This document shows, one piece after another, positions 56,908 to 64,000 of a stretch of 64,000 nt of DNA (its first letter is position 1; each line of letters opens with the position of its first letter). Source of the stretch: Pseudokordiimonas caeni (GTDB taxonomy: Bacteria; Pseudomonadota; Alphaproteobacteria; Sphingomonadales; Kordiimonadaceae); the NCBI RefSeq assembly GCF_026719705.1, contig NZ_JAPPRR010000001.1, positions 1,155,255 to 1,219,254 of the forward strand, read 5' to 3'. The notes under the pieces were generated by a model. That model saw nothing but the letters and a program-made list of their open reading frames with translations, ran no database searches and had not been told where the DNA came from. Both the position numbers and the translations under genes were made by a program.

Positions 56908-58389
56908 ATGGGTTTTGATCTTCTGGGACTGAGCGAACCAACACTGACGGCAGTCACCGACGCCGGCTACAGTGAGCCCACGCCTATCCAGGCCCAGGCC
57001 ATTCCACAGGTTCTGATGGGCCGCGACGTGCTGGGCATTGCCCAGACGGGTACCGGTAAAACGGCTTCCTTCACGCTGCCGATGATCGACATTCTGGCCC
57101 ATGGTCGGGCCCGCGCTCGCATGCCCCGTTCGCTGATCCTTGAGCCGACCCGTGAACTGGCAGCCCAGGTTGCCGAAAATTTCGAGAAATACGGCAAAAA
57201 TCACAAGCTTTCGATGGCGCTCCTGATTGGCGGTGTGAACTTTGCCGATCAGGAAAAGGCGCTTGACCGTGGCGTCGACGTGTTGATCGCCACACCTGGT
57301 CGCCTGCTTGACCATTTCGAGCGCGGCAAGCTGCTGCTTACCGGCATTGAAATCCTGGTGGTGGACGAAGCCGACCGCATGCTCGACATGGGCTTCATCC
57401 CGGATGTGGAAAAGATCTGCGAACGCATCCCGCGCCAGCACCAGACGCTTTTCTTCTCGGCCACCATGCCGCCGGTGATCCAGCGCCTGACAAAGCAGTT
57501 CCTGAACGACCCCAAGAAGATCGAGGTCTCGCGTCCGTCGTCGTCCAGCACCAATATCAGCCAGCACCTGATCGAAGTGCCGATGGTGAAACAGAAGCGC
57601 CGCGTGCTGCGCGCGCTTCTGCGTACCGAAGACGTCAAGAACGGCATCATCTTCTGCAACCGCAAGACTTCGGTGAAGGAAACCTACGAGAGCCTGAAAC
57701 GCCACGGCTTCAGCGTTGGCCAGCTTCATGGCGATATGGCCCAAAGCGAGCGGCTCGAGATCCTTCGCCAGTTCAAGGAAAACGAGATCAAGCTTCTGTG
57801 CGCCTCCGATGTGGCGGCGCGCGGTCTTGATATCGCCGATGTAAGCCACGTCTTCAATCTGGACGTGCCGAGCCACGCGGAAGATTATGTCCACCGGATC
57901 GGCCGCACCGGCCGCGCCGGGCGCACCGGTTCGGCCTTCACGATCGCGGCGAAAACCCGTGACGACGACAAATATGTGTCGGCCATCGAAAAGATGACCG
58001 GCCTTGCGCTGCCGCGCACCGATGTGCCGGACGACAAGGCTGATGACGAGCCCCTGCCCGGCAAGTCCCGTGCTCGCAGCGAAAAGCCGGAAGCCGCGGA
58101 TGCCCCGTCGGAAGAAAAGCCGCGTGCGTCCCGCAGCCGCCGTCCCCGCAAGGATGAGGCACCAGCGGAGAAGGCTGCAGCACCGAAGGCAGAAACCAAA
58201 GCTGAACCGAAGGCCGAGCCGCAGCCCCGGCCTCAGCCTCAGCCTGAGAAACGGGCTGAGAAGAAGGTCGACAAGCCCGCACCGCGCGGTCGTCGCCGTC
58301 GTGACGACGATGACGATTTCGAGCCGGTCGTCGGGATGGGCGATCATATGCCCGCTTTCCTCATGACCCCGGTCAAGCTCAGCAAATAA
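56908..58389 (+). CDS. DEAD-box ATP-dependent RNA helicase, RhlE-like
   Basis: Unwinds RNA duplexes, with roles in ribosome assembly, RNA decay or cold adaptation. Motifs run in order: Q motif (TPIQAQAIP), AQTGTGKT (I), PTRELAAQV (Ia), TPGRLLD (Ib), DEAD (II), SAT (III), and HRIGRTGRAGRTG (VI). The last 120 or so residues are a low-complexity Ala/Pro/Lys/Arg/Glu-rich tail, ending in an acidic run and GDHMPAFL. Such basic tails add RNA affinity in RhlE-type helicases. The ribosome site is weak. Confidence 0.95.
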   Translation: MGFDLLGLSEPTLTAVTDAGYSEPTPIQAQAIPQVLMGRDVLGIAQTGTGKTASFTLPMIDILAHGRARARMPRSLILEPTRELAAQVAENFEKYGKNHKLSMALLIGGVNFADQEKALDRGVDVLIATPGRLLDHFERGKLLLTGIEILVVDEADRMLDMGFIPDVEKICERIPRQHQTLFFSATMPPVIQRLTKQFLNDPKKIEVSRPSSSSTNISQHLIEVPMVKQKRRVLRALLRTEDVKNGIIFCNRKTSVKETYESLKRHGFSVGQLHGDMAQSERLEILRQFKENEIKLLCASDVAARGLDIADVSHVFNLDVPSHAEDYVHRIGRTGRAGRTGSAFTIAAKTRDDDKYVSAIEKMTGLALPRTDVPDDKADDEPLPGKSRARSEKPEAADAPSEEKPRASRSRRPRKDEAPAEKAAAPKAETKAEPKAEPQPRPQPQPEKRAEKKVDKPAPRGRRRRDDDDDFEPVVGMGDHMPAFLMTPVKLSK

Positions 58390-58398
58390 GCCTTCCTA

Positions 58399-58427
58399 TT
58401 GCCGTCGCATTTTCTGACCCTTAGAGT
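58399..58427 (+). promoter_or_regulatory. Candidate promoter for the enoyl-CoA hydratase gene
   Basis: TTGCCG at 58399-58404, a 17-bp spacer and TAGAGT at 58422-58427. It starts 10 bases after the helicase stop and leaves a leader of about 24 bases, with GGAGGAAAG before the ATG at 58457. Confidence 0.45.
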
Positions 58428-58456
58428 GTGAAAAATCACTCGGGGGAGGAAAGCCG

Positions 58457-59245
58457 ATGTCGGATAAATATGAAGCGATCACGCTGACGATCGAGGACGG
58501 TCTTGCCGTTCTCACGCTCAATCAGCCGGACCGGCTGAATGCACTTTCAAAAGCTATCAAATCGGAAGTCACCCATGCGTTGCGGACGCTGGGCCGTCCC
58601 GGTGGGCGGGCCCGCGCGCTCCTTATCACCGGGTCGGGCCGCGGTTTCTGCTCCGGTGCCAATCTGGCCGAAGGCATGGGTGGCGACGCGGACTCGGGCG
58701 CGAACCTGATGGATACCTACCATCCGATGCTGCTGGAGCTTGCGGCGCTGCCGATCCCGGTGATTTCGGCCGTCAATGGTGTGGCAGCAGGGGCCGGCAT
58801 GAGCCTTGCGCTTTCCGCCGACATCGTGCTTGCCTCGCGGTCTGCCTATTTCCTTCTGGCTTTCGTCAATATCGGGCTGGTGCCGGACGCAGGCGTGACC
58901 TTTCTTCTGCCACGATTGATCGGTAAGGCACGGGCAACGGCCCAGATGATGCTGGGTGAGAAGATATCGGCCGAGACCGCGAAGGACTGGGGCATGATCT
59001 ATGATGTCGTCGAGGACGACGACCTGATGCCCACCGCCCTCGCCCTTGGCAAACGGCTGGCAAATGGCCCCACGAAGGCCTTGTCCGGCATCCGCCAGTT
59101 GATGGCCGCAAGCCTCAACGGCACCTATGTGGAACAGCTGCAGCGCGAGGCGGAAACCCAGCGCCAGTGCAGCCGGACCGCCGATTTCATTGAAGGCGTT
59201 TCAGCTTTCATGCAGAAGCGGCCGACCAAGTTTGAGGGGCGCTGA
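58457..59245 (+). CDS. Enoyl-CoA hydratase/isomerase family protein (PaaG-like)
   Basis: Crotonase-fold enzyme acting on an acyl-CoA. Oxyanion-hole segments are GSGRGFCSGANL and NGVAAGAGMSLALSADIV. The catalytic region reads VNIGLVPDAGVTFLLPRLIG, with Asp where hydratases often have the second catalytic Glu. This fits isomerases such as PaaG (phenylacetate pathway) better than a plain beta-oxidation hydratase. At 262 residues it is of normal length. No other paa gene is near, so the physiological substrate is open. Confidence 0.9.
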   Translation: MSDKYEAITLTIEDGLAVLTLNQPDRLNALSKAIKSEVTHALRTLGRPGGRARALLITGSGRGFCSGANLAEGMGGDADSGANLMDTYHPMLLELAALPIPVISAVNGVAAGAGMSLALSADIVLASRSAYFLLAFVNIGLVPDAGVTFLLPRLIGKARATAQMMLGEKISAETAKDWGMIYDVVEDDDLMPTALALGKRLANGPTKALSGIRQLMAASLNGTYVEQLQREAETQRQCSRTADFIEGVSAFMQKRPTKFEGR

Positions 59246-59344
59246 CCAGCCGGTGCAGTTAGCACTGGTCAATCGCCCTCTTTCCTTTTAAGGACGCAGA
59301 CGATAAACAGGACTGACCGGAACAAACTGGAAACATTGGCTCGT

Positions 59345-60133
59345 ATGCGTCCCTTCAATCCCTTTGCTGCCATCGGCCGGATGGTACTTGGCACTCTGGC
59401 CGAGCTCGGGCGACTGTCCCTTTTTGCGGGGCAAGCGCTGGGCGGCCTTGTCAACCCGCCGATCTACTGGCGGCTGATCCTGCAGCAGATGTGGGTGATC
59501 GGCTATAACAGCCTGCCCGTTATCGGCCTCACGGCCCTTTTCACCGGCGCAGCGCTTGCCCAGCAGATTTATGTGGGTGGCAGCCGGTTCAACGCCGAAA
59601 GCGTGGTGCCGGGCGTGGTGGTGATCGCCATCGTGCGCGAGCTTGGCCCCGTGCTTGGCGGCCTGATGGTGGCAGGCCGTGTTTCCAGCGCCATGGCGGC
59701 CGAGCTTGGCACCATGCGGGTGACCGAGCAGATCGACGCGCTGACAACGCTTTCGACCGACCCTTTCAAATATCTGATCGTGCCGCGCCTTGTGGCGGCC
59801 GTCGTCACCCTGCCGATGCTGGTGCTGATCGCCAATATCATCGGTGTGCTTGGTGGCTATATCATCGGCACCGGGCGGCTTGGCCTCAACCCCGGCACCT
59901 ATCTGCAGGTCACGGTCGATTTCCTCGAAAAGTCGGACGTCTATTCCTCGCTCGTCAAGGCTGCTGTCTTCGGCTTTTTCATTGCGCTGATGGGCAGCTA
60001 TCACGGCTACTTCAGCCGCGGCGGCGCGCAAGGTGTGGGCAAGGCAACCACGAACGCGGTCGTATCGGCCTTCATCGCCATCCTGCTGTCAAACCTCATC
60101 ATCACCGTCATCGTGTTCGGAGGCCGGGGATGA
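59345..60133 (+). CDS. MlaE-family ABC transporter permease
   Basis: Inner-membrane permease of the phospholipid-transporting MCE/Mla systems. It has about six hydrophobic segments and the family core VPGVVVIAIVRELGPVLGGLMVAGRVSSAMAAELG (split here by family naming only) and EQIDAL. ATG at 59345 gives 262 residues; TTG at 59336 is a less likely start. It overlaps the ATPase gene by four bases. No MlaD (MCE-domain), MlaC or MlaB gene is adjacent. Confidence 0.9.
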   Translation: MRPFNPFAAIGRMVLGTLAELGRLSLFAGQALGGLVNPPIYWRLILQQMWVIGYNSLPVIGLTALFTGAALAQQIYVGGSRFNAESVVPGVVVIAIVRELGPVLGGLMVAGRVSSAMAAELGTMRVTEQIDALTTLSTDPFKYLIVPRLVAAVVTLPMLVLIANIIGVLGGYIIGTGRLGLNPGTYLQVTVDFLEKSDVYSSLVKAAVFGFFIALMGSYHGYFSRGGAQGVGKATTNAVVSAFIAILLSNLIITVIVFGGRG

Positions 60134-60906
60134 GCGGGCTGGATAAAATCGTCCTCAAGGACGTTCACAAAAGTTTCGGCCCGAAAACTGTCCTCAAGAG
60201 CATCAATCTCGCTGTGCCTGCCGGCCAGTCACTTGTTGTGATCGGCGGCTCTGGCACCGGCAAGTCGGTGATGCTGAAATCGGTGCTTGGACTGATCAAG
60301 CCGGACGCTGGCGAAATCATGATCGACGGCGAGAATGTGCTGACCATGTCGCGCAGCGAACGTCGTGAGGTCCTCACCCGTTTCGGCATGTTGTTCCAGG
60401 GGGCGGCCCTTTTCGACAGCCTGCCCGTCTGGGAAAACGTCGCCTTCGGCCTCATTCAGGGCAAGGGTATGGACCGCAAGGAGGCGCAGGATATCGCCAT
60501 CGAGAAACTGCGTCGTGTGGGCCTTTCGCCGGATGTCGGTAACCTGTCGCCGTCTGAGCTTTCAGGCGGCATGCAGAAGCGCGTGGGGCTTGCCCGCGCC
60601 ATTGCAGCCGAACCCGAGATCATCTTCTTCGATGAGCCGACAACCGGCCTTGACCCCATCATGGCGGACGTCATCAACGACCTGATCGTTGAGTGCGTGA
60701 AGGACCTTGGCGCCACCACCATTTCGATCACCCACGACATGGCATCCGCCCGCAAGATCGCTGATCGCATCGCGATGATCTATCATGGTGAAATCATCTG
60801 GGAAGGAACGCGCGACGAGATCGACAGGTCAGGCAACGATTATGTGGACCAGTTCATCCATGGTCGCGCACATGGGCCGATCCAGATGGAAGTGCTGAAA
60901 CCCTGA
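60130..60906 (+). CDS. MlaF-family ABC transporter ATPase
   Basis: ATP-binding subunit pairing with the upstream permease for lipid transport. Walker A GGSGTGKS, signature LSGGMQKRV, Walker B IIFFDEPTTGLDP and the switch His in SITHDM are present. The length of 258 residues fits MlaF/Ttg2A. Its start overlaps the permease stop (ATGA at 60130-60133) and radA begins one base after its stop. Confidence 0.93.
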   Translation: MSGLDKIVLKDVHKSFGPKTVLKSINLAVPAGQSLVVIGGSGTGKSVMLKSVLGLIKPDAGEIMIDGENVLTMSRSERREVLTRFGMLFQGAALFDSLPVWENVAFGLIQGKGMDRKEAQDIAIEKLRRVGLSPDVGNLSPSELSGGMQKRVGLARAIAAEPEIIFFDEPTTGLDPIMADVINDLIVECVKDLGATTISITHDMASARKIADRIAMIYHGEIIWEGTRDEIDRSGNDYVDQFIHGRAHGPIQMEVLKP

Positions 60907-60907
60907 G

Positions 60908-62281
60908 ATGGCAAAAGCACAAAAAACATTCGCCTGTAATGCCTGCGGCGCGGTCTATACCCGCTGGCAGGGCAAGTGCGACGCCTGCAACGAGTGGAAT
61001 ACGATCGAGGAACAAGGCGCTGTTGTTTCCGGTGCGCCCAAGGGCCTTTCCGCCCAGAAGGGTCGGCGGGTCGATCTTGTGTCCCTCGATACGCCGCCCG
61101 AAAGCCAGCCGCGCCTTCTGACCGGCCTTGCCGAGCTTGACCGGGCCCTTGGTGGTGGCTTTGTAGCGGGCAGCGCAATCCTGATCGGCGGTGATCCCGG
61201 CATCGGCAAGTCAACGATCCTATTGCAGGCCATGGCTGCGCTCGCGAAGGCCGGGCATGAATGCATCTATTTCTCGGGCGAGGAAGCGACCGCGCAGGTG
61301 CAAATGCGCGCCGCCCGCCTCGGTCTTTCGGGTGCCCCCCTCAAGCTTGGTTGCGAGACGAGCCTGCGCGATATCCTGACCACGCTTGATGAGGCCGTTC
61401 CGCCGAAAGTAGTAGTGATCGATTCGATCCAGACGCTTTTCGCCGACCATGTGGACAGCGCCCCCGGCACCGTCACACAGGTGCGCATCTGCGCCCACGA
61501 GCTGATCTCCTATGCCAAGCGGCGTGGCACGGTCGTTATTCTTGTCGGGCACGTTACCAAGGACGGCCAGATCGCCGGCCCCCGCGTGCTGGAGCATATG
61601 GTCGATACCGTTCTTTATTTCGAAGGCGACCGCGGCCATCAGTTCCGCATCCTGCGTGCTGTCAAAAACCGCTTCGGTGGCACCGACGAAATCGGCGTGT
61701 TTGAAATGACCGGTGAAGGTCTTACCGAAGTCAGTAACCCCTCTGCCCTGTTCCTTGCCGACCATAAGGCACGCGAGCCCGGCAGCGCGGTGTTTGCAGG
61801 CATCGAGGGGTCGCGCCCCGTGCTTGTGGAAATCCAGGCGCTTGTGGCGCGCTCGAGTGCGGCGAACCCGCGCCGGGCTGTTGTTGGCTGGGATTCGGGG
61901 CGCCTCGCCATGGTGCTTGCCGTGCTGGACGCCCGCGTCGGGCTCGGCCTCGCCGGGTGTGATGTTTACCTGAACGTGGCGGGTGGACTGAAGATCAACG
62001 AACCGGCGGCGGACCTCGCGGTTGCGGCGGCGCTCATGTCGAGCCTCGCGCAGATCCCGCTGCCCGACCAGACCGTGGTATTTGGCGAGATTGCGCTTTC
62101 TGGCGATATCCGCGCGGTAGCCCAGACGGATGCCCGCCTCAAGGAAGCCGCCAAGCTTGGTTTCGCCGAAGCCCTTGGCCCTGCCCAGAAAAAGAATGCT
62201 TCAAGCGCCCTTCCCCTCAAGGCGCTCGACCGCGTCGGTGACCTTGCGGCACTCTTTTTTCCTGATGCATTGGCCTCGTGA
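60908..62281 (+). CDS. radA: DNA repair protein RadA
   Basis: RecA-like helicase acting on branched recombination intermediates. It has an N-terminal C4 zinc finger (C10, C13, C24, C27), a RecA-type ATPase core with Walker A GGDPGIGKST, and the RadA-specific KNRFGGTDEIGVFEM. A Lon-like C-terminal domain follows (about residue 275 on). The length of 457 residues is normal. Its stop overlaps a possible GTG start of cvpA. Confidence 0.96.
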   Translation: MAKAQKTFACNACGAVYTRWQGKCDACNEWNTIEEQGAVVSGAPKGLSAQKGRRVDLVSLDTPPESQPRLLTGLAELDRALGGGFVAGSAILIGGDPGIGKSTILLQAMAALAKAGHECIYFSGEEATAQVQMRAARLGLSGAPLKLGCETSLRDILTTLDEAVPPKVVVIDSIQTLFADHVDSAPGTVTQVRICAHELISYAKRRGTVVILVGHVTKDGQIAGPRVLEHMVDTVLYFEGDRGHQFRILRAVKNRFGGTDEIGVFEMTGEGLTEVSNPSALFLADHKAREPGSAVFAGIEGSRPVLVEIQALVARSSAANPRRAVVGWDSGRLAMVLAVLDARVGLGLAGCDVYLNVAGGLKINEPAADLAVAAALMSSLAQIPLPDQTVVFGEIALSGDIRAVAQTDARLKEAAKLGFAEALGPAQKKNASSALPLKALDRVGDLAALFFPDALAS

Positions 62282-62304
62282 CAATCCCGGAGTATTATCG
62301 CGCC

Positions 62305-62979
62305 ATGGATCTCGCCCAACTTACAGCTTTTGATATCGGTGTCCTGCTTCTGGTGGGGCTTTCAACCATTCTGGCCTTCGGGCGCGGCTTCGCGACCGTG
62401 GCGCTTTCGTTTGCCGCATGGGCCGGTGCGGGTTTCGTCACCTTCTTCGGTTTTCCGCTCGCCAAACCCTATGGACGTGATATCGTGAGCCCACCGGAGC
62501 TTGCCGATCTCGTCACGCTTCTGGTGATCTTTGCGCTAGCACTTTTCATTCTGCGTTATGTTGCCGAATTCGTCGGTCGCGCCGTGAAGGACAGCCCCAT
62601 CGGCTTTCTGGATCGCTCGCTTGGCGCGCTTTTCGGTTTCCTGCGCGGGGTCGTGATTATCTCCGTTGCCTATCTCGCCATTTCGAAGCTCTATCCCGGC
62701 AAGGAAAGCCCGCCGTGGGTGAGCCACGCCCAGCTGCAGCCGCTTGTGGCGTGGGGCGCAGAAATGGTGGAAGGCTTTGCAGCCGAAGCAATCGGCGAAG
62801 ATCCGCGGGCCGTGGGCGATGCCTATCTTGAAAAGGCCTCACGCTCGGCCACCAGCCAGTTCATCAACGAGGCGCTGAAGGAAAAAGCAGCGTCTTACGA
62901 CGACAAGGCACGCGATCGGCTGGACGACCTGATCGATACGGTGGAGGAAGACCTGCCACCGCCTGAGCCCGAGAAATAG
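62305..62979 (+). CDS. cvpA: CvpA family membrane protein
   Basis: Inner-membrane protein of the CvpA family, known as colicin V production protein and often located before purF, with an unclear cellular role. Four hydrophobic segments occupy about residues 10-140 (VLLLVGLSTILAFGRGFATVA, then LVTLLVIFALALFILRYVAEF), with LDRSLGALFGFLRG as the conserved loop. A charged cytoplasmic tail rich in Glu and Pro follows. ATG at 62305 has CGGAG upstream; GTG at 62278 would overlap radA and add nine residues. Confidence 0.9.
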   Translation: MDLAQLTAFDIGVLLLVGLSTILAFGRGFATVALSFAAWAGAGFVTFFGFPLAKPYGRDIVSPPELADLVTLLVIFALALFILRYVAEFVGRAVKDSPIGFLDRSLGALFGFLRGVVIISVAYLAISKLYPGKESPPWVSHAQLQPLVAWGAEMVEGFAAEAIGEDPRAVGDAYLEKASRSATSQFINEALKEKAASYDDKARDRLDDLIDTVEEDLPPPEPEK

Positions 62980-63093
62980 GCTCCGGCGCATTGCCGGCAG
63001 CAGGCAATCGCGATTTTAATCTAGGCAGAACCAGTTTCGCGCTATATACGGTGCGGGACTTTCGAGTACCGACTGGATAAGGGACACCGCTCC

Positions 63094-64000
63094 ATGGCTC
63101 AGACGACCAACCCGCGCGAGACCAACCCCTTTGCCGACGTCACCACGAACCCGTTCGATGATGACAAACTGAGGGAAGAGTGCGGCGTTTTCGGTATCTT
63201 TGGCACACCTGACGCCTCCGCCCACTGCGCGCTCGGGCTCCACGCCCTACAGCACCGCGGACAGGAAGCCGCCGGCATCACCTCCTACGGAACCGATCAG
63301 GGTTTTCACTCGAAAAAAGTGCTCGGCCATGTCGCCGACAATTTTACCAGCCAGGATGTGATTGACAGCCTGCCCGGCCATGTTGCCATCGGCCATGTGC
63401 GCTACTCGACGACCGGCGGCACGGGCCTCATGAATGTGCAGCCGCTGTTCGCAGAGTTTGCCTCGGGCGGTTTTGCGGTCGCCCACAACGGCAACCTGAC
63501 GAACGCCACCCATCTGCGGAAAAGCCTCGTTCGTCGCGGCGCGATCTTCCAGTCGACCTCCGACACCGAAGTCATCCTGCATCTGATTGCGAAAAGCCAT
63601 TTCCGCACCCTGATGGACCGCTTCGTGGATGCCCTCAACCAGATTGAAGGCGCCTATTCGCTCGTGACCGTCGCCCGTGAAGGCATGATTGGTGTGCGCG
63701 ACCCGCTCGGTGTCCGCCCGCTTGTCCTTGGTAAACTCGACAAGGCCTGGATCATGTGCTCGGAAACCTGTGCGCTTGATATCATTGGCGCCGAGTTCGT
63801 GCGCGATGTGGAGCCGGGCGAAGTTGTCGTGATCACCGAAGAAGGCCTCACCAGCCTGAAGCCGCTGAAGCAGGAAAATGCCCGCCCGTGTATTTTCGAG
63901 CATGTCTATTTCGCCCGCCCCGACAGCTTCATGGACGGCATGAGCGTTTATGAAGTGCGGAAACGCATCGGCGCCGAACTCGCCCGCGAGAACAGCGGCA
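63094..64000 (+). CDS. purF: Amidophosphoribosyltransferase, N-terminal part
   Basis: First committed step of purine synthesis, making phosphoribosylamine from PRPP and glutamine. The gene runs off the window at 64000, so only about 302 codons are seen and no stop is present. An N-terminal extension of 29 residues with two NPF repeats precedes C30 of REECGVFGIFG, the Ntn-type nucleophile exposed after propeptide removal. LQHRGQEAAGI, HVRYSTTGG, AHNGNLTN and STSDTEVIL follow, all standard. AAGGGAC stands 10 bases before the ATG. The order radA-cvpA-purF is conserved in alphaproteobacteria. Confidence 0.96.
   Translation, partial: MAQTTNPRETNPFADVTTNPFDDDKLREECGVFGIFGTPDASAHCALGLHALQHRGQEAAGITSYGTDQGFHSKKVLGHVADNFTSQDVIDSLPGHVAIGHVRYSTTGGTGLMNVQPLFAEFASGGFAVAHNGNLTNATHLRKSLVRRGAIFQSTSDTEVILHLIAKSHFRTLMDRFVDALNQIEGAYSLVTVAREGMIGVRDPLGVRPLVLGKLDKAWIMCSETCALDIIGAEFVRDVEPGEVVVITEEGLTSLKPLKQENARPCIFEHVYFARPDSFMDGMSVYEVRKRIGAELARENSG

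Overview
The window is a gene-dense, GC-rich stretch of an alphaproteobacterial chromosome. Several features support that assignment together: the dusB-ntrB-ntrC-ntrY-ntrX-trkA-hfq-hflX gene order, the fused IspDF enzyme, a pyruvate dehydrogenase E1 beta subunit with its own lipoyl domain, the trpG-trpD-trpC-moaC-lexA-comEC-gltX-gltA neighbourhood, and a direct-repeat SOS box (GAAC-N7-GAAC) in front of lexA. The PEP-CTERM tail, TonB-dependent receptor, TPR-sulfotransferase and secreted peptidase and amidohydrolase fit a free-living heterotroph such as the Kordiimonadales or sphingomonads; this narrower placement is a guess. No rRNA, tRNA, CRISPR array, phage or insertion sequence was recognised. 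No gene-free stretch exceeds about 240 bp.

Layout. Bases 1-2452 hold the end of a PEP-CTERM protein, a small conserved protein paired with a secreted glycerophosphodiesterase, and MazG. Bases 2453-13109 (minus strand) form one long regulatory block: DusB, two two-component systems (NtrBC, NtrYX), TrkA, Hfq and HflX. Bases 13141-16360 (plus) encode IspDF, PgpA, a YeiH-type membrane protein and PncC. Bases 16357-24871 (minus) carry RatA, LipA, the pyruvate dehydrogenase operon (pdhA-pdhB-pdhC-lpdA), FtsB and enolase. This links lower glycolysis, pyruvate oxidation and lipoate synthesis.

Bases 25037-29894 (plus) carry an AidB-like acyl-CoA dehydrogenase, an exported M20 peptidase and an exported amidohydrolase. 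Bases 29900-33883 (minus) hold Tag, PhnA/YjdM, PyrG, SecG and TpiA. Bases 34122-47567 contain PpiD, the split trp genes (trpE, then trpGDC after an inverted YibQ gene), MoaC, LexA, ComEC (minus), GltX and GltA. Bases 47644-53188 (minus) hold FabZ, a TonB receptor, a TPR-sulfotransferase and a small conserved protein. After ParE (53398-55377) come one unrecognised, compositionally distinct gene (55405-56097), an alpha/beta hydrolase, a DEAD-box helicase and an enoyl-CoA hydratase/isomerase. The window ends in mlaE-mlaF-radA-cvpA-purF, with purF cut by the window edge.

Most of the window is core genome in recognisable order. I found no clearly new multi-gene system. The observations most worth following are candidate regulatory sites (a perfect inverted repeat over the likely pdhA promoter, an inverted repeat in front of trpG, a 23-bp palindrome before secG), the absence of moeA from the moaC-lexA junction, an NtrX without the GAFTGA loop, the orphan gene at 55405-56097, and the sulfotransferase/TonB-receptor pair. 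Promoters and operators are read by eye only.
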